Position numbers and translations under genes: made by a program
Part shown: piece by piece, positions 1 to 8,732 of the stretch
How the letters are laid out: each line of letters begins with the position of its first letter
How positions within the stretch are numbered: the first letter of the stretch is position 1
Origin: Bacteroidota bacterium
GTDB lineage: Bacteria; Bacteroidota; Bacteroidia; Flavobacteriales_D; Crocinitomicaceae
DNA length: 64,000 bases
Direction: 5' to 3'
NCBI GenBank assembly: GCA_016866255.1
Contig: VGMY01000004.1
Span: forward strand, 62,001-126,000
Notes under the pieces: model-generated
Databases searched by the model: none
What the model saw: only the letters and a program-made list of their open reading frames with translations
What the model was told of the DNA's origin: nothing

Positions 1-659
1 TCTTTTTTTGGATTAACCTCCCCGAATTCACCCGTCAACCAAAAATATGGCCGACCAAATTGATCTAGACGCCGGTCGAAGTGGTCGGCCCAAAAAGCGT
101 GTGCCTGCATGCAAAATTTTATGCCTTTAATTGCCTCGCTAGCAATGTTGGGAATGTTTACGTTAAAGCAGGTGTGCTCGGGCATTCCCTCACGAAGAAC
201 ATGAGCAATAATGCGAGAAATAAAAGACTCATACTGTAAAAAATCAGCATCGTGGGCATAATTTGCCAAGGAAAAACCTATGGATGGTAAGCCCTCCATG
301 GCACCTTCAATGGCAGCCGACATGGTTCCTGAATAAAGCACATTGGTTGACGAATTTTCACCATGGTTTACTCCAGAAAGAACCAAATCCGGCTTTTGAC
401 CCAAGATTTCATAAATGGCTAATTTTACGCAATCCACTGGGGTTCCAGTTGTTGAGTAGGCCTCTACCTCACCAAACATTTCGACTCGATTCATACGAAT
501 GGGATCATTAATGGTGATAGCGTGTCCCATCCCTGATTGCGGCTTATCCGGAGCCACCACCACCACCCGTCCCAACTTCGATGCAATTTTAACGAGTGAA
601 TGTATTCCTTTCGCATTAACGCTATCGTCGTTGGTAACCAAAATCAATTTTTGTTGCAT
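1..659 (-). CDS. surE: 5'/3'-nucleotidase SurE (3' end cut by window edge)
   Basis: Reading the minus strand gives the N-terminal ~219 residues of SurE, a metal-dependent cytosolic phosphatase acting on nucleoside monophosphates. The protein opens with LILVTNDDS, the family's metal-binding Asp pair (usually NDDG; here the Gly is Ser), followed by the QSGMGHAIT serine loop, the STTGTPVDCVKLA segment and the SGVNHGEN metal-site Asn loop. The frame is still open at base 1, so the C-terminus lies outside the window. An ATG six bases further upstream (665) is in frame, but starting at 659 gives the usual family N-terminus and leaves room for a leader behind the TAnnTTTG element at 673-680. It is transcribed away from the NlpC/P60 gene. 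Confidence 0.93.
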   Translation of the reverse strand, partial: MQQKLILVTNDDSVNAKGIHSLVKIASKLGRVVVVAPDKPQSGMGHAITINDPIRMNRVEMFGEVEAYSTTGTPVDCVKLAIYEILGQKPDLVLSGVNHGENSSTNVLYSGTMSAAIEGAMEGLPSIGFSLANYAHDADFLQYESFISRIIAHVLREGMPEHTCFNVNIPNIASEAIKGIKFCMQAHAFWADHFDRRLDQFGRPYFWLTGEFGEVNPKK

Positions 660-672
660 TTCCATATCTTAA

Positions 673-680
673 CAAAAATA
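673..680 (-). promoter_or_regulatory. candidate -7 element for surE
   Basis: The minus strand reads TATTTTTG, an exact match to the Bacteroidota -7 consensus TAnnTTTG, 13 bases upstream of the ATG at 659. No clear -33 TTG is seen at the usual spacing, so this rests on a single short motif. Confidence 0.35.
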
Positions 681-728
681 AGGATTATTCTGCCGGTCTA
701 TGTATTTTTACGCTGTAATTAATGGTCT

Positions 729-1490
729 ATGCAACTTCTTTTGAATCATCAAAAATTTGGTTTTTGCCATGCCCCGGTATGCGCAGTGCGCCGAAATACA
801 TCGGACAGTTCCGAAATGGTTACACAATTGGTGTTTGGCGAAACCTTCGAGGTAATTGGCCAACATGAACATTGGATCAACGTACAATCTTTAAGTGACG
901 GCTATGAAGGTTACGTTGACCGCAGACACCTCATTGGTCTTACGGAAAAAGAAATTCAGCGATGGCACGACCTTCGGTGCGTATCAAGCTCTTTTTTAAC
1001 TAGCGTCGGTGCATCGTGGGGTAAACTACAACTACCTGCTGGAAGTTATTTAGGTCACAACGCCCGTTTCAACATTGGGCAAGAACAATTTGACCTGTTA
1101 AAAACAGAATCGGTTGAGAATCCCAGCGATTTTCTGACCATTCTGCTCAATGTACCGTATTTGTGGGGCGGTAAAAGCAGTTTTGGCATTGATTGCTCGG
1201 GTTTAAGTCAATTGTACTTCACAACTCTTGGCATCAAATTACCCAGGGACGCAAAAGACCAAGAAGGATGTGGTCATGTTATTGCATTAGACAGCTTGCA
1301 AAAAGATGACCTTATCTTTTTTCAAAATACGGCGGGGAACATCATGCACGTCGCCATTGCCCTAAATGGTCGAGAAGTCATTCACGCTTCAGGTCGAGTT
1401 CGTATCGACCCTTTGGTTGACGGAAATATTTGGAATGACGACCTTCAAGAAATTACTCATAGATTTCATTCCGCGCGCAGATTACAATAA
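729..1490 (+). CDS. NlpC/P60 family peptidoglycan hydrolase with SH3 domain
   Basis: A 253-residue protein with a bacterial SH3-like region (about residues 15-75, typical GYVDRRHL edge) and a C-terminal NlpC/P60 cysteine peptidase domain (about 125-253). The catalytic Cys is C156 in GIDCSGL; His candidates are H207 in MHVAIAL and H219 in VIHASG. Family members cut peptide stems of peptidoglycan (gamma-D-Glu-DAP endopeptidases). No convincing signal peptide is visible, which is unusual for a wall enzyme but common in Bacteroidota members of this family, so its location is uncertain. It lies 35 bases before the epimerase gene on the same strand and diverges from surE. Confidence 0.9.
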   Translation: MQLLLNHQKFGFCHAPVCAVRRNTSDSSEMVTQLVFGETFEVIGQHEHWINVQSLSDGYEGYVDRRHLIGLTEKEIQRWHDLRCVSSSFLTSVGASWGKLQLPAGSYLGHNARFNIGQEQFDLLKTESVENPSDFLTILLNVPYLWGGKSSFGIDCSGLSQLYFTTLGIKLPRDAKDQEGCGHVIALDSLQKDDLIFFQNTAGNIMHVAIALNGREVIHASGRVRIDPLVDGNIWNDDLQEITHRFHSARRLQ

Positions 1491-1500
1491 AATTTCGTCG

Positions 1501-1508
1501 TAATTTTG
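1501..1508 (+). promoter_or_regulatory. candidate -7 element for the epimerase-glyA operon
   Basis: TAATTTTG matches TAnnTTTG exactly and ends 17 bases before the ATG at 1526. The -33 TTG is not obvious, so the promoter call is tentative. Confidence 0.35.
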
Positions 1509-1525
1509 CATCTTTGTAGAACATC

Positions 1526-2461
1526 ATGAAAATACTCATTACGGGAGGAGCAGGTTTTATCGGAAGCCATTTGGTTGAACGAATGGTTTCTTTGGGACAC
1601 GAAGTCGTAGTGCTTGATAACTTGTTGCAGGGAAACAAAATCCCTGAACAGCTTCTTCCTAACATAACATTGCATATCGGCGATGTTCGTGATTCGGCAT
1701 TGGTTTCCCTTTGCATGGAAGGAGTGCATACCGTTTACCATTTTGCAGCGGTTTTAGGCGTTGATGTGGTTGCCGACCACCCAGTGGAAACCATGGACGT
1801 TGAAGTCATTGGCACCCGAAACGTGGTAAATGCCGCCCTGGAACACGGAGTCCAACAGATGTTCTATGCGTCTACCAGCGGAATTTACAGCCACTCGGCC
1901 ATCGTTAAAACTGCCCTAAGTGAAGATGTATTAGTAGACCCGAGAACCTCCTATGCCATGGCCAAGCGTTACAACGAGATCTATTTAGCCAGTCATTTTG
2001 AAGAGACAGGATTGAACACCATTGCCTTACGGTTTTTCAACGTGTACGGTGAACGGCAAGACAACCGAATGGTGATTCCACGGTTCATTGAACAAGCTCA
2101 AAATAATCAAGCAATTACGATTTTTGGAAACGGCCTTCAAACACGCGATTTCACCTACATCGAAGATCTTATTGAGGCCTGCGTTCGACTTCAAAAAACC
2201 GATGGATTTCATATTGTCAACATCGCCAACGAGCGTGAATGGACAATTAACGATCTTGCGTATTTAATCTTGGAGTTATGGGAATCTGAAGCACAAATTA
2301 AGTATTTAGATGCGCCCAAGAAACGCTACGACTATGAAGTGGAGCGAAGAATTGGATCCTCTGAAAAACTGTACGCACTCACAGGATTCAAACCCACCAT
2401 CAACCTCGAATCTGGTTTGCTTAAATTATCGCTAATCACCAATGAAAAAACGCATGGATAA
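1526..2461 (+). CDS. NAD-dependent epimerase/dehydratase (extended SDR)
   Basis: A 311-residue extended short-chain dehydrogenase of the nucleotide-sugar epimerase/dehydratase group. The N-terminal Rossmann motif GGAGFIGSH (residues 7-15) binds NAD, D31 ends the second strand as expected for NAD(H), and the catalytic YxxxK is Y143/K147 in SYAMAK with a Ser/Thr-rich STSGIYS segment just before. The C-terminal half binds the sugar nucleotide. Closest in look to UDP-glucose 4-epimerase or dTDP-glucose 4,6-dehydratase-like enzymes, but the substrate cannot be read from sequence. Its end overlaps the start of glyA, indicating one transcript. Confidence 0.9.
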   Translation: MKILITGGAGFIGSHLVERMVSLGHEVVVLDNLLQGNKIPEQLLPNITLHIGDVRDSALVSLCMEGVHTVYHFAAVLGVDVVADHPVETMDVEVIGTRNVVNAALEHGVQQMFYASTSGIYSHSAIVKTALSEDVLVDPRTSYAMAKRYNEIYLASHFEETGLNTIALRFFNVYGERQDNRMVIPRFIEQAQNNQAITIFGNGLQTRDFTYIEDLIEACVRLQKTDGFHIVNIANEREWTINDLAYLILELWESEAQIKYLDAPKKRYDYEVERRIGSSEKLYALTGFKPTINLESGLLKLSLITNEKTHG

Positions 2462-3719
2462 AGAATTGTTCGATTTGATTGAAGCGGAACGTACTCGGCA
2501 AACCATTGGGATTGAATTGATTGCCAGCGAAAATTACGTGAGTGACTCCGTCATGAAGGCCATAGGAAGCGTTTTAACCAATAAATATGCGGAAGGCTTG
2601 CCCGGAAAACGCTACTATGGGGGTTGTGAAGTGGTGGACCAAGTAGAACAATTGGCCATTGACCGCTTGTGCAAACTATTTGGTGCTTCATGGGCCAATG
2701 TTCAACCCCATTCAGGAGCCCAAGCCAATGCGGCTGTTTTTCTTGCTTGCTTGAACCCAGGTGACAAAATCTTAGGTTTTGACTTATCCCACGGAGGCCA
2801 TTTAACCCATGGTTCACCGGTAAATTTTTCAGGAAAATTATACCAACCTTTCTTCTACGGAGTTCGTCAAGAGGACGGACTTTTGGATTATACCAGCCTG
2901 GAGGAAACGGCTTCACGAGAACGTCCCAAGATGATTATTTGCGGTGCATCCGCATATTCGAGGGATTGGGACTACGGGAGAATACGAGCGATAGCGGATT
3001 CTGTAGGTGCTTTGGTGTTAGCCGATATATCCCATCCGGCTGGATTAATTGCAGCAAAACTTCTGAACGATCCTCTTGAACATTGCCACATTGTTACTTC
3101 AACGACCCACAAAACGCTTCGCGGACCTCGTGGTGGAATCATCATGATGCGTCACAATTTTGACAATCCCTTCGGATTGAAATGGAACAATGGGAATTTA
3201 AAATCCATGGCTGCGTTGCTGGATGCTGCCGTTTTTCCTGGCATTCAAGGCGGCCCACTCGAACACGTAATTGCTGCAAAAGCGGTTGCTTTTGGCGAAG
3301 CCCTTAGTCCTGAATACCGCAAGTATTGCCAAGAGGTAAAGAACAATGCACAAGCAATGGCAGATGCTCTAATACAACGCGGGTACAACATTGTTTCAGG
3401 AGGGACGAACAACCACAGCATGCTGATTGATTTGCGCAACAAAGGAATTACCGGAAAAGACGCTGAAATAGCCTTAGGCAATACACACATCACCGTCAAC
3501 AAAAACATGGTTCCTTTCGATACGGAATCGCCCTTTGTTACCTCTGGGATTCGTTTAGGAACAGCAGCAATAACATCGAGAGGAGTTAGCGTGGCGGAAA
3601 TTCAAAACATGGTTGACCTCATCGACCGAACCCTTACCGATACGTCTGAGTCGAATATTGATGCAGTTAAAAGAGAAGTCCAACATTTGATGGGATCGAA
3701 ACCCTTATTTGCGTGGTAA
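2454..3719 (+). CDS. glyA: serine hydroxymethyltransferase
   Basis: PLP enzyme that converts serine and tetrahydrofolate to glycine and 5,10-methylene-THF, the main one-carbon source in the cytosol. The sequence shows [23 protein letters not shown], the [10 protein letters not shown] loop and the PLP lysine in [13 protein letters not shown]. Length (421 residues) is normal for bacterial GlyA. An in-frame ATG at 2442 would add four residues, but 2454 gives the usual N-terminus ([10 protein letters not shown]) and shortens the overlap with the epimerase gene to 8 bases. The downstream PH-domain gene starts inside its last codons. Confidence 0.97.
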   Translation: MDKELFDLIEAERTRQTIGIELIASENYVSDSVMKAIGSVLTNKYAEGLPGKRYYGGCEVVDQVEQLAIDRLCKLFGASWANVQPHSGAQANAAVFLACLNPGDKILGFDLSHGGHLTHGSPVNFSGKLYQPFFYGVRQEDGLLDYTSLEETASRERPKMIICGASAYSRDWDYGRIRAIADSVGALVLADISHPAGLIAAKLLNDPLEHCHIVTSTTHKTLRGPRGGIIMMRHNFDNPFGLKWNNGNLKSMAALLDAAVFPGIQGGPLEHVIAAKAVAFGEALSPEYRKYCQEVKNNAQAMADALIQRGYNIVSGGTNNHSMLIDLRNKGITGKDAEIALGNTHITVNKNMVPFDTESPFVTSGIRLGTAAITSRGVSVAEIQNMVDLIDRTLTDTSESNIDAVKREVQHLMGSKPLFAW

Positions 3720-4141
3720 CACGCTTTGAATCGAAAAAAGATTGGACCTTTCCCATTATTTGGGGATTTGTACTCGTTATCTATTCAATAATCGGTTGCC
3801 TTATCCTTTATTCCGGTGGAAGAATATCGGATTTATTCGTTTTAGGTGCTGTATGGTTAGCCTTGGGATTGTTGCTTTATCTTCTAATAAAAACTACGTA
3901 TTATACCGTTAACGATGTCTACTTAACCTGTCACATTCTTGGCTTTCGAAAAAACATATCCATAGAAAACATTACAAAAATCGAACAGCAAAAAGGACTG
4001 TACGCGGGGCTGAAAATTAACACTGCATGGAAAGGACTGGTGGTATCCTACGGAAAATGGGATGAAATCTTAATATCTCCTGCCGACGAGGCTGGGTTTA
4101 TCGCGGCTTTAAAAGCTAAGAATCCGTCTTTAAAGGTTTGA
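3713..4141 (+). CDS. small membrane protein with bacterial PH domain (bPH_6-like)
   Basis: 142 residues: two hydrophobic helices (about residues 14-35 and 42-60) followed by a beta-rich domain with the YYTVNDVYL and [11 protein letters not shown] pattern typical of bacterial pleckstrin-homology domains of the bPH_6 type. Function is unknown; such domains are usually membrane-anchored. The start is GTG at 3713, overlapping the glyA stop by 7 bases, so translation is likely coupled. Its last 26 bases overlap the convergent gene on the other strand. Confidence 0.7.
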   Translation: MVTRFESKKDWTFPIIWGFVLVIYSIIGCLILYSGGRISDLFVLGAVWLALGLLLYLLIKTTYYTVNDVYLTCHILGFRKNISIENITKIEQQKGLYAGLKINTAWKGLVVSYGKWDEILISPADEAGFIAALKAKNPSLKV

Positions 4142-5558
4142 AGCCATGCTTGAAAATTACGGAGGCTTCTTTACCAATTCCTACGATGGAAACAATATTC
4201 AAAGGAAACTCCAATAAAACATGCGTAAAGCTCAGGAAGAATAACACGCTAAGCCCTAAGCCATAATCGTAAAGGTAGAAGCCACAGGCCGCCAAATAAA
4301 GAATGATCACGGCAATGAAGCGCACCTTCGGCACTTTGTGCCACTGAATGATTTCTGTTTTACTGAACCAATTCAAATAGTGGTATAAATAGGCGAAAGC
4401 AATAAACCGCATGAGCATGATGCCGATTTGAGAGTGATAAATCCAATCAAAAATTGCGGGATGGCTCGAAGGAATCAACTGTGCAATGGTAATCGGTTTC
4501 ATGTAATAAGGAGATTCCGGATTGTCGACCATGAACGGCTCATTTTTACGAGCTAAAAAAGGAGCTGCTTGTGCATCAATGAATTTTTGTTTTTCTAAAG
4601 GAAAAATAGAGTCGAGGTAGCTTTTTTCCGGTTTCGACACGGGACTTGAAGCAATCCATTCAATATCCTCATACCTCGGGCCGTTCAACCGATAATTCAC
4701 CATCGTATCTTTACCGACAACTGAAAAACGTTTGTTGGTATATAATTTATCCAAAACAAAGGCATATTTAATGGAGTCAGGAATGTACTTTGGGTCTTTT
4801 AGAACGTAGTTGACATAATCGTTGTTCGATACCTGCGGAATGAACTTGAAATGAGACATTATGCTCAAGTTGGTGTTATGAAAGCCATTGCCATTCGCAT
4901 AATAAGCTCTTTTCCCGTAATCAGAAGGAGCACTTTTCTCCTTATCCACAGGTATAAAGAAAACAAGCATCAAGGGGAAAAGTATAAAGGCGACCATTTG
5001 CCACAAGCCCGACTTGCTTCGAGACTTTAAGGCTCCGTACAACATGAAGAGGCCTGTAAACAAATAAACGTGAATTAGCGTCGGAAGCAGGGAGGTTAAA
5101 GCGAAAATGGTGGTGCTGCTTTCATTGGTAACAGCGTTTTCCTTACTTAACCACCCCGAAACAAAAACGAATAAAAGTAAACAACTGATGATTTTCACAA
5201 ACACATTCTTTACAAGCGCAAACAGTATGGCGGAAAAAAGGGCAAATACCAACAGTTTATCAAACAAATTCAATTCGACAAATTGGGTATATATTTCCCA
5301 ATCATAACCAAAATCGTTGGCGAAAGCAGCCGTCGACAGCAATACACCAATTACCAATAACACGGTAAAATCGTATTTCCCCCTCGCAAAATACTGGCGA
5401 TCGTGCAACCAGCTCATTTCCGTTAAATAATGCAGTGGTCCAAGAAAAGCATACGCAAACAAAAAGGTTTCAAAGGGCGAAAAGAATGCCAACACAGCAG
5501 TTATCCCCATCAATCCAATATTTACATAATTGATCCGATCATCTCGTTGCAATGCCAT
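4116..5558 (-). CDS. polytopic membrane protein of unknown function, membrane histidines
   Basis: 480 residues with about nine to eleven hydrophobic helices split into an N-terminal bundle (residues ~12-205) and a C-terminal bundle (~375-460), separated by a ~165-residue soluble, probably extracytoplasmic, segment. Histidines sit in or beside helices: H43 and H52 in GPLHYLTEMSWLHD, H163, H393 in YLYHYLNW, H407 and H446 in SFTHVLLEFP. That pattern suggests metal or heme binding, but I do not recognise the family. It follows the vWA gene by 36 bases on the same strand, so the two are probably cotranscribed. Its 3' end overlaps the PH-domain gene convergently by 26 bases. Confidence 0.75.
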   Translation of the reverse strand: MALQRDDRINYVNIGLMGITAVLAFFSPFETFLFAYAFLGPLHYLTEMSWLHDRQYFARGKYDFTVLLVIGVLLSTAAFANDFGYDWEIYTQFVELNLFDKLLVFALFSAILFALVKNVFVKIISCLLLFVFVSGWLSKENAVTNESSTTIFALTSLLPTLIHVYLFTGLFMLYGALKSRSKSGLWQMVAFILFPLMLVFFIPVDKEKSAPSDYGKRAYYANGNGFHNTNLSIMSHFKFIPQVSNNDYVNYVLKDPKYIPDSIKYAFVLDKLYTNKRFSVVGKDTMVNYRLNGPRYEDIEWIASSPVSKPEKSYLDSIFPLEKQKFIDAQAAPFLARKNEPFMVDNPESPYYMKPITIAQLIPSSHPAIFDWIYHSQIGIMLMRFIAFAYLYHYLNWFSKTEIIQWHKVPKVRFIAVIILYLAACGFYLYDYGLGLSVLFFLSFTHVLLEFPLNIVSIVGIGKEASVIFKHGFKPLKTDS

Positions 5559-5594
5559 GGTATACTTTTTGGCAAATATACCGATTATCCCACA

Positions 5595-6707
5595 TTATTC
5601 GGAAGTTTTATCGAAACCGACTTGCTCTGCATGCAACCTCAAACTTTTCGATACCGCCGTTCCAAAATCGTCCGATTTTCCTTCGGATTTCTTAGTTTGT
5701 TCTGCAATGTAGGCTTCACGCTGTAAATTCAAAAATCCGATTTCTTTTTTAAAGTTTTCGCGTTCTTTCGTTTTCTCCGCTACGATGGTTTTAATCTCCT
5801 CCTCCGTTTTACCTTTCAATTCGTCGCTCAATTGCTCTTGAGTCAATTTTTTTAACATGGTAGAATCCATCGCCACGGCATCCACCAAATCCCAATCTCC
5901 GTTGCGGTAATTCGCGCTGGCTTTAGCATTGATTCGCTCTACCATGACGGATTCACCCATGGCACCCGCATTGTCATCTTCTCGTTCTTGCTTGCTTTTT
6001 CGAAGAAAACCTTCGCTCCCGTAGGAAACATAGGTTCCGTTCAGTTTATAATTATAGCTTTGAATTAAAGAATCGTAGGGAGTGGAAATATACTGTACGG
6101 TTTGATCGCTGTTAATGTTGAAAAAATCGCCGCCTGAACACGTTGCTCCGTCTTGCCAAAACGTTTTAATTCCTTCATCGTAGGCACCGCAAAAGATGGT
6201 ACTGATGAGGACGCCTTTGGACTTTGCAAAAGCGCAGGCCTCCTTGTACGATACCGGACCCTGGTTAAAAGGTTCATTTCCTGCGATGTAGATCATCTTC
6301 AGGTCTTTTGAATCGTTTGACCAAGATAAATCCTTCAACGAGGTTTGAATAACTGCTCCGCAAAATTCATCGCCACCGTTCGTGGTAAGACCGAATAATT
6401 TCTCCGACACCAAATCGAGGTTTTGCGTAAAATTCAATTGCTGCCGAACATAATGATCCTTAAGAAGTAAAGCCTGGTTTCCATAATCGTACATGGCGAT
6501 TTCTAGTTGAGGGATTTCCCCTTGAAAACGCAACTTGGAAACCTCATTAACGATGGCCCAAATGCGCGATTTTGCCTGATTTAAGAGGCCGTCCATGCTG
6601 TTAGACGTATCGAATAAAATGACCAACTGAACCTTGCGTTTGCTGATTTGAGCAAAGGAATAGAAGCTTAAACTAAAAAGGGCAAGGGCAAAAAATAGAT
6701 GTTTCAT
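5595..6707 (-). CDS. secreted von Willebrand factor A domain protein
   Basis: 370 residues from the ATG at 6707, which places a clean signal peptide (MKHLFFALALFSLSFYSFAQ) at the N-terminus; an upstream in-frame ATG at 6737 would put charged residues before it. The mature protein starts with a vWA domain whose MIDAS metal site is DTSNSMDG, followed by a Thr/Gly loop and an acidic loop. The C-terminal ~120 residues are charged and probably helical (runs of Glu/Lys around SDELKGKTEEEIK). Probably a periplasmic metal-dependent adhesion or scaffold protein. It is sandwiched between aroQ upstream and the unknown membrane protein downstream, all on the minus strand. Confidence 0.85.
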   Translation of the reverse strand: MKHLFFALALFSLSFYSFAQISKRKVQLVILFDTSNSMDGLLNQAKSRIWAIVNEVSKLRFQGEIPQLEIAMYDYGNQALLLKDHYVRQQLNFTQNLDLVSEKLFGLTTNGGDEFCGAVIQTSLKDLSWSNDSKDLKMIYIAGNEPFNQGPVSYKEACAFAKSKGVLISTIFCGAYDEGIKTFWQDGATCSGGDFFNINSDQTVQYISTPYDSLIQSYNYKLNGTYVSYGSEGFLRKSKQEREDDNAGAMGESVMVERINAKASANYRNGDWDLVDAVAMDSTMLKKLTQEQLSDELKGKTEEEIKTIVAEKTKERENFKKEIGFLNLQREAYIAEQTKKSEGKSDDFGTAVSKSLRLHAEQVGFDKTSE

Positions 6708-6749
6708 GGCGTAAAATTTAACGCCAATACACTTCAACTTAATCTAGGT

Positions 6750-7160
6750 TCATTGAGGTTCAAAAAAACGAAGGGCCAAGGCATAACTTTCTAAGCCAAA
6801 ACCCATAATCAAACCCCTGCAAACGGGCGTTAAAAAAGATTCGTGCCTAAAAGACTCCCGAGCTGCTACATTGGAAATATGCACTTCAATAACGGGAATT
6901 GATAAAGTTGCAATGCAGTCCCGCAATGCCACACTGGTATGGGTGTATCCACCGGCATTCAAGACAATACCATCTCCTGAAAATCCTTGAAGGTAATTGA
7001 TCAATTCTCCTTCAACATTGGACTGAAAATACAACAACTCCGCGTTAAATTGGCCTTGTAGCTCGTCAAAATAGTTTTCCATAGAACGGTACCCATATAC
7101 GCCCTGCTCTCGTTGTCCGAGCAAGTTAAGATTAGGGCCATTAACAATGGCTATTTTCAT
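6750..7160 (-). CDS. aroQ: 3-dehydroquinate dehydratase, type II
   Basis: 136 residues, the usual size for the dodecameric type II enzyme of the shikimate pathway that converts 3-dehydroquinate to 3-dehydroshikimate. Motifs: IVNGPNLNLLGQRE near the N-terminus, the active-site Tyr in VYGYRS (Y22), NAGGYTHTSVALRD, and the catalytic His in IEVHISN (H94), with a following RESFRHES segment that closes over the substrate. It lies 42 bases upstream of the vWA gene and diverges from the DUF4412 and xerD genes; aroQ beside xerD is a familiar arrangement in Flavobacteriales. Confidence 0.97.
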   Translation of the reverse strand: MKIAIVNGPNLNLLGQREQGVYGYRSMENYFDELQGQFNAELLYFQSNVEGELINYLQGFSGDGIVLNAGGYTHTSVALRDCIATLSIPVIEVHISNVAARESFRHESFLTPVCRGLIMGFGLESYALALRFFEPQ

Positions 7161-7226
7161 CCATCAAAGGTACGTGAAAAGCAATAAACCTCAAAAATTT
7201 CTATCTTCGGTGAAAAATAACCCATC

Positions 7227-7820
7227 ATGAAAGTCCGTTTACTCCTATTTTATTGCTCATTTGCAATTCTTACGAATGCTCAATATCAGATTGATTGTAA
7301 GGTTACTGTTGGAGAAAACGAAATTGCTTATCGGTCTACCATTTCAGAAAAAGCGTCCAAAACCACCTTTGTCATGGAAGGCATGGAAATGATCATGCTT
7401 AATTTGCTGGATAGAGGAACATACAACCTCATGCCACAACAGAACATGGCAATTAAAATGAAACAAGCAATGTTCGACACCCTGGAAGTTTGCAATTGCA
7501 CCTTCGTAAAAACGGGCAATAAGAAAACCCTGCTTGGTTATCCTTGCGACGAATACCTTCAAAAATGCATTAGCCCCAAAGGTAACTCAGAAGTTAAAAC
7601 GTGGTACGCGAGCGATTTAAAACTCAACCCCTTGTTGATTGGCCCTTTTCGTCAATACCTTTCCTCCTCGGCTTCTCGCCCCTCAGGATTTCCCCTTTTA
7701 CACCAAGGAACATTGTCGGATGGAACAAAGGTCAAATTTGAAGTGTCTTCTGTCTTGAAAACAAAAATGATGCCTTCGGAATTCATAATACCAGAAGGCT
7801 ACATAATTATGGAGAACTAA
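7227..7820 (+). CDS. secreted DUF4412-type protein
   Basis: 197 residues with an N-terminal signal peptide (about 1-18, ending in TNAQ) and a single domain resembling DUF4412, a Bacteroidota periplasmic or outer-membrane-associated family thought to form an open beta barrel like LolA/LolB. The body shows the family's alternating hydrophobic strands and a Cys-containing segment (CNC...CDEYLQKC). Function unknown. It ends 12 bases before xerD on the same strand. Confidence 0.75.
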   Translation: MKVRLLLFYCSFAILTNAQYQIDCKVTVGENEIAYRSTISEKASKTTFVMEGMEMIMLNLLDRGTYNLMPQQNMAIKMKQAMFDTLEVCNCTFVKTGNKKTLLGYPCDEYLQKCISPKGNSEVKTWYASDLKLNPLLIGPFRQYLSSSASRPSGFPLLHQGTLSDGTKVKFEVSSVLKTKMMPSEFIIPEGYIIMEN

Positions 7821-7832
7821 GCATCGCGTTAA

Positions 7833-8732
7833 TTGAATTGGCATTCACTACACAAGCAGTTTGTTGCATACCTGCGCATTGAAAAAGGACTTTCGGAGAA
7901 CACCTGTTTAGCTTACCAGCAGGACTTACAAAAGCTCATGGACTTTTGCCTTGCACGTCAATTGGCAGTAGAATCGGTAACCTATGAGCACCTCAAGGAT
8001 TTGGTTTCCATTTTTTATGACTTAGGGCTGAGCGCAAGAAGCCAAGCACGCATCATATCGGGCATTAAACAGTTCTTTGGTTTTCTGCTTGCAGAACAAG
8101 TTATAGCCAACGACCCAAGCGAACTTTTAGAACAACCCAAGCTAGGAAGAAAACTTCCCGAAGTCCTGGACATTCAAGAAATCGATGCCTTAATTTCGGC
8201 GGTGGATCTTAGCAAGGCAGAAGGTCACCGCAACAGGGCAATACTGGAAACGCTTTACAGTTGCGGTATTCGCGTAAGTGAACTGGTTAATTTAAAACTC
8301 TCCGATTTATTTTTTGAAGAAGGCTTTATTCGGGTCATTGGAAAAGGGAACAAAGAAAGGCTGGTGCCCGTCAGCGAAAAAGTAGAAAAGGAACTGTCTT
8401 TTTACCTAGACCATGAGCGCAAGCACATGAACATCCTGAAAGGAGATGAGAACATTGTGTTCTTGAACCGTCGTGGCCAACGGTTAACTCGGGTCATGAT
8501 CTTTACCATCATTCGGCAACTAGCGCAAGCCATTGGACTCAAAAAAATTATTTCCCCGCATACCTTTCGTCATTCCTTCGCCACCCACCTGCTGGAAGGA
8601 GGGGCGAACTTACGTGCCATCCAAGAAATGTTGGGACACGAATCCATCACGACAACAGAAATTTACACCCACATGGATCAACGCTTTTTACGCGATGCCA
8701 TCCTCACCTACCATCCGCGAAACCATCAATAA
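7833..8732 (+). CDS. xerD: site-specific tyrosine recombinase XerD
   Basis: 299 residues with the SAM-like core-binding domain (about 5-95) and the catalytic domain (~105-295). Catalytic residues are visible: R147 in CGIRVSEL, K171 in GKGNKERLVP, H243 and R246 in SPHTFRHSFATH, H269 in LGHESITTTEIYTH and the nucleophile Y278. With XerC it resolves chromosome dimers at dif. The start is TTG at 7833, chosen because MNWHSLHKQF aligns with the usual XerD N-terminus and no ATG lies nearby in frame. Its stop overlaps the convergent E1 gene by 7 bases. Confidence 0.95.
   Translation: MNWHSLHKQFVAYLRIEKGLSENTCLAYQQDLQKLMDFCLARQLAVESVTYEHLKDLVSIFYDLGLSARSQARIISGIKQFFGFLLAEQVIANDPSELLEQPKLGRKLPEVLDIQEIDALISAVDLSKAEGHRNRAILETLYSCGIRVSELVNLKLSDLFFEEGFIRVIGKGNKERLVPVSEKVEKELSFYLDHERKHMNILKGDENIVFLNRRGQRLTRVMIFTIIRQLAQAIGLKKIISPHTFRHSFATHLLEGGANLRAIQEMLGHESITTTEIYTHMDQRFLRDAILTYHPRNHQ

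Noticed and set aside
263-511. 82-codon ORF on the plus strand
   Set aside because: Lies wholly antisense to surE, whose motifs are clear.
7833-8732. Mobile-element integrase
   Set aside because: Length, motifs and place beside aroQ fit chromosomal XerD; no attachment repeats or cargo genes are present.
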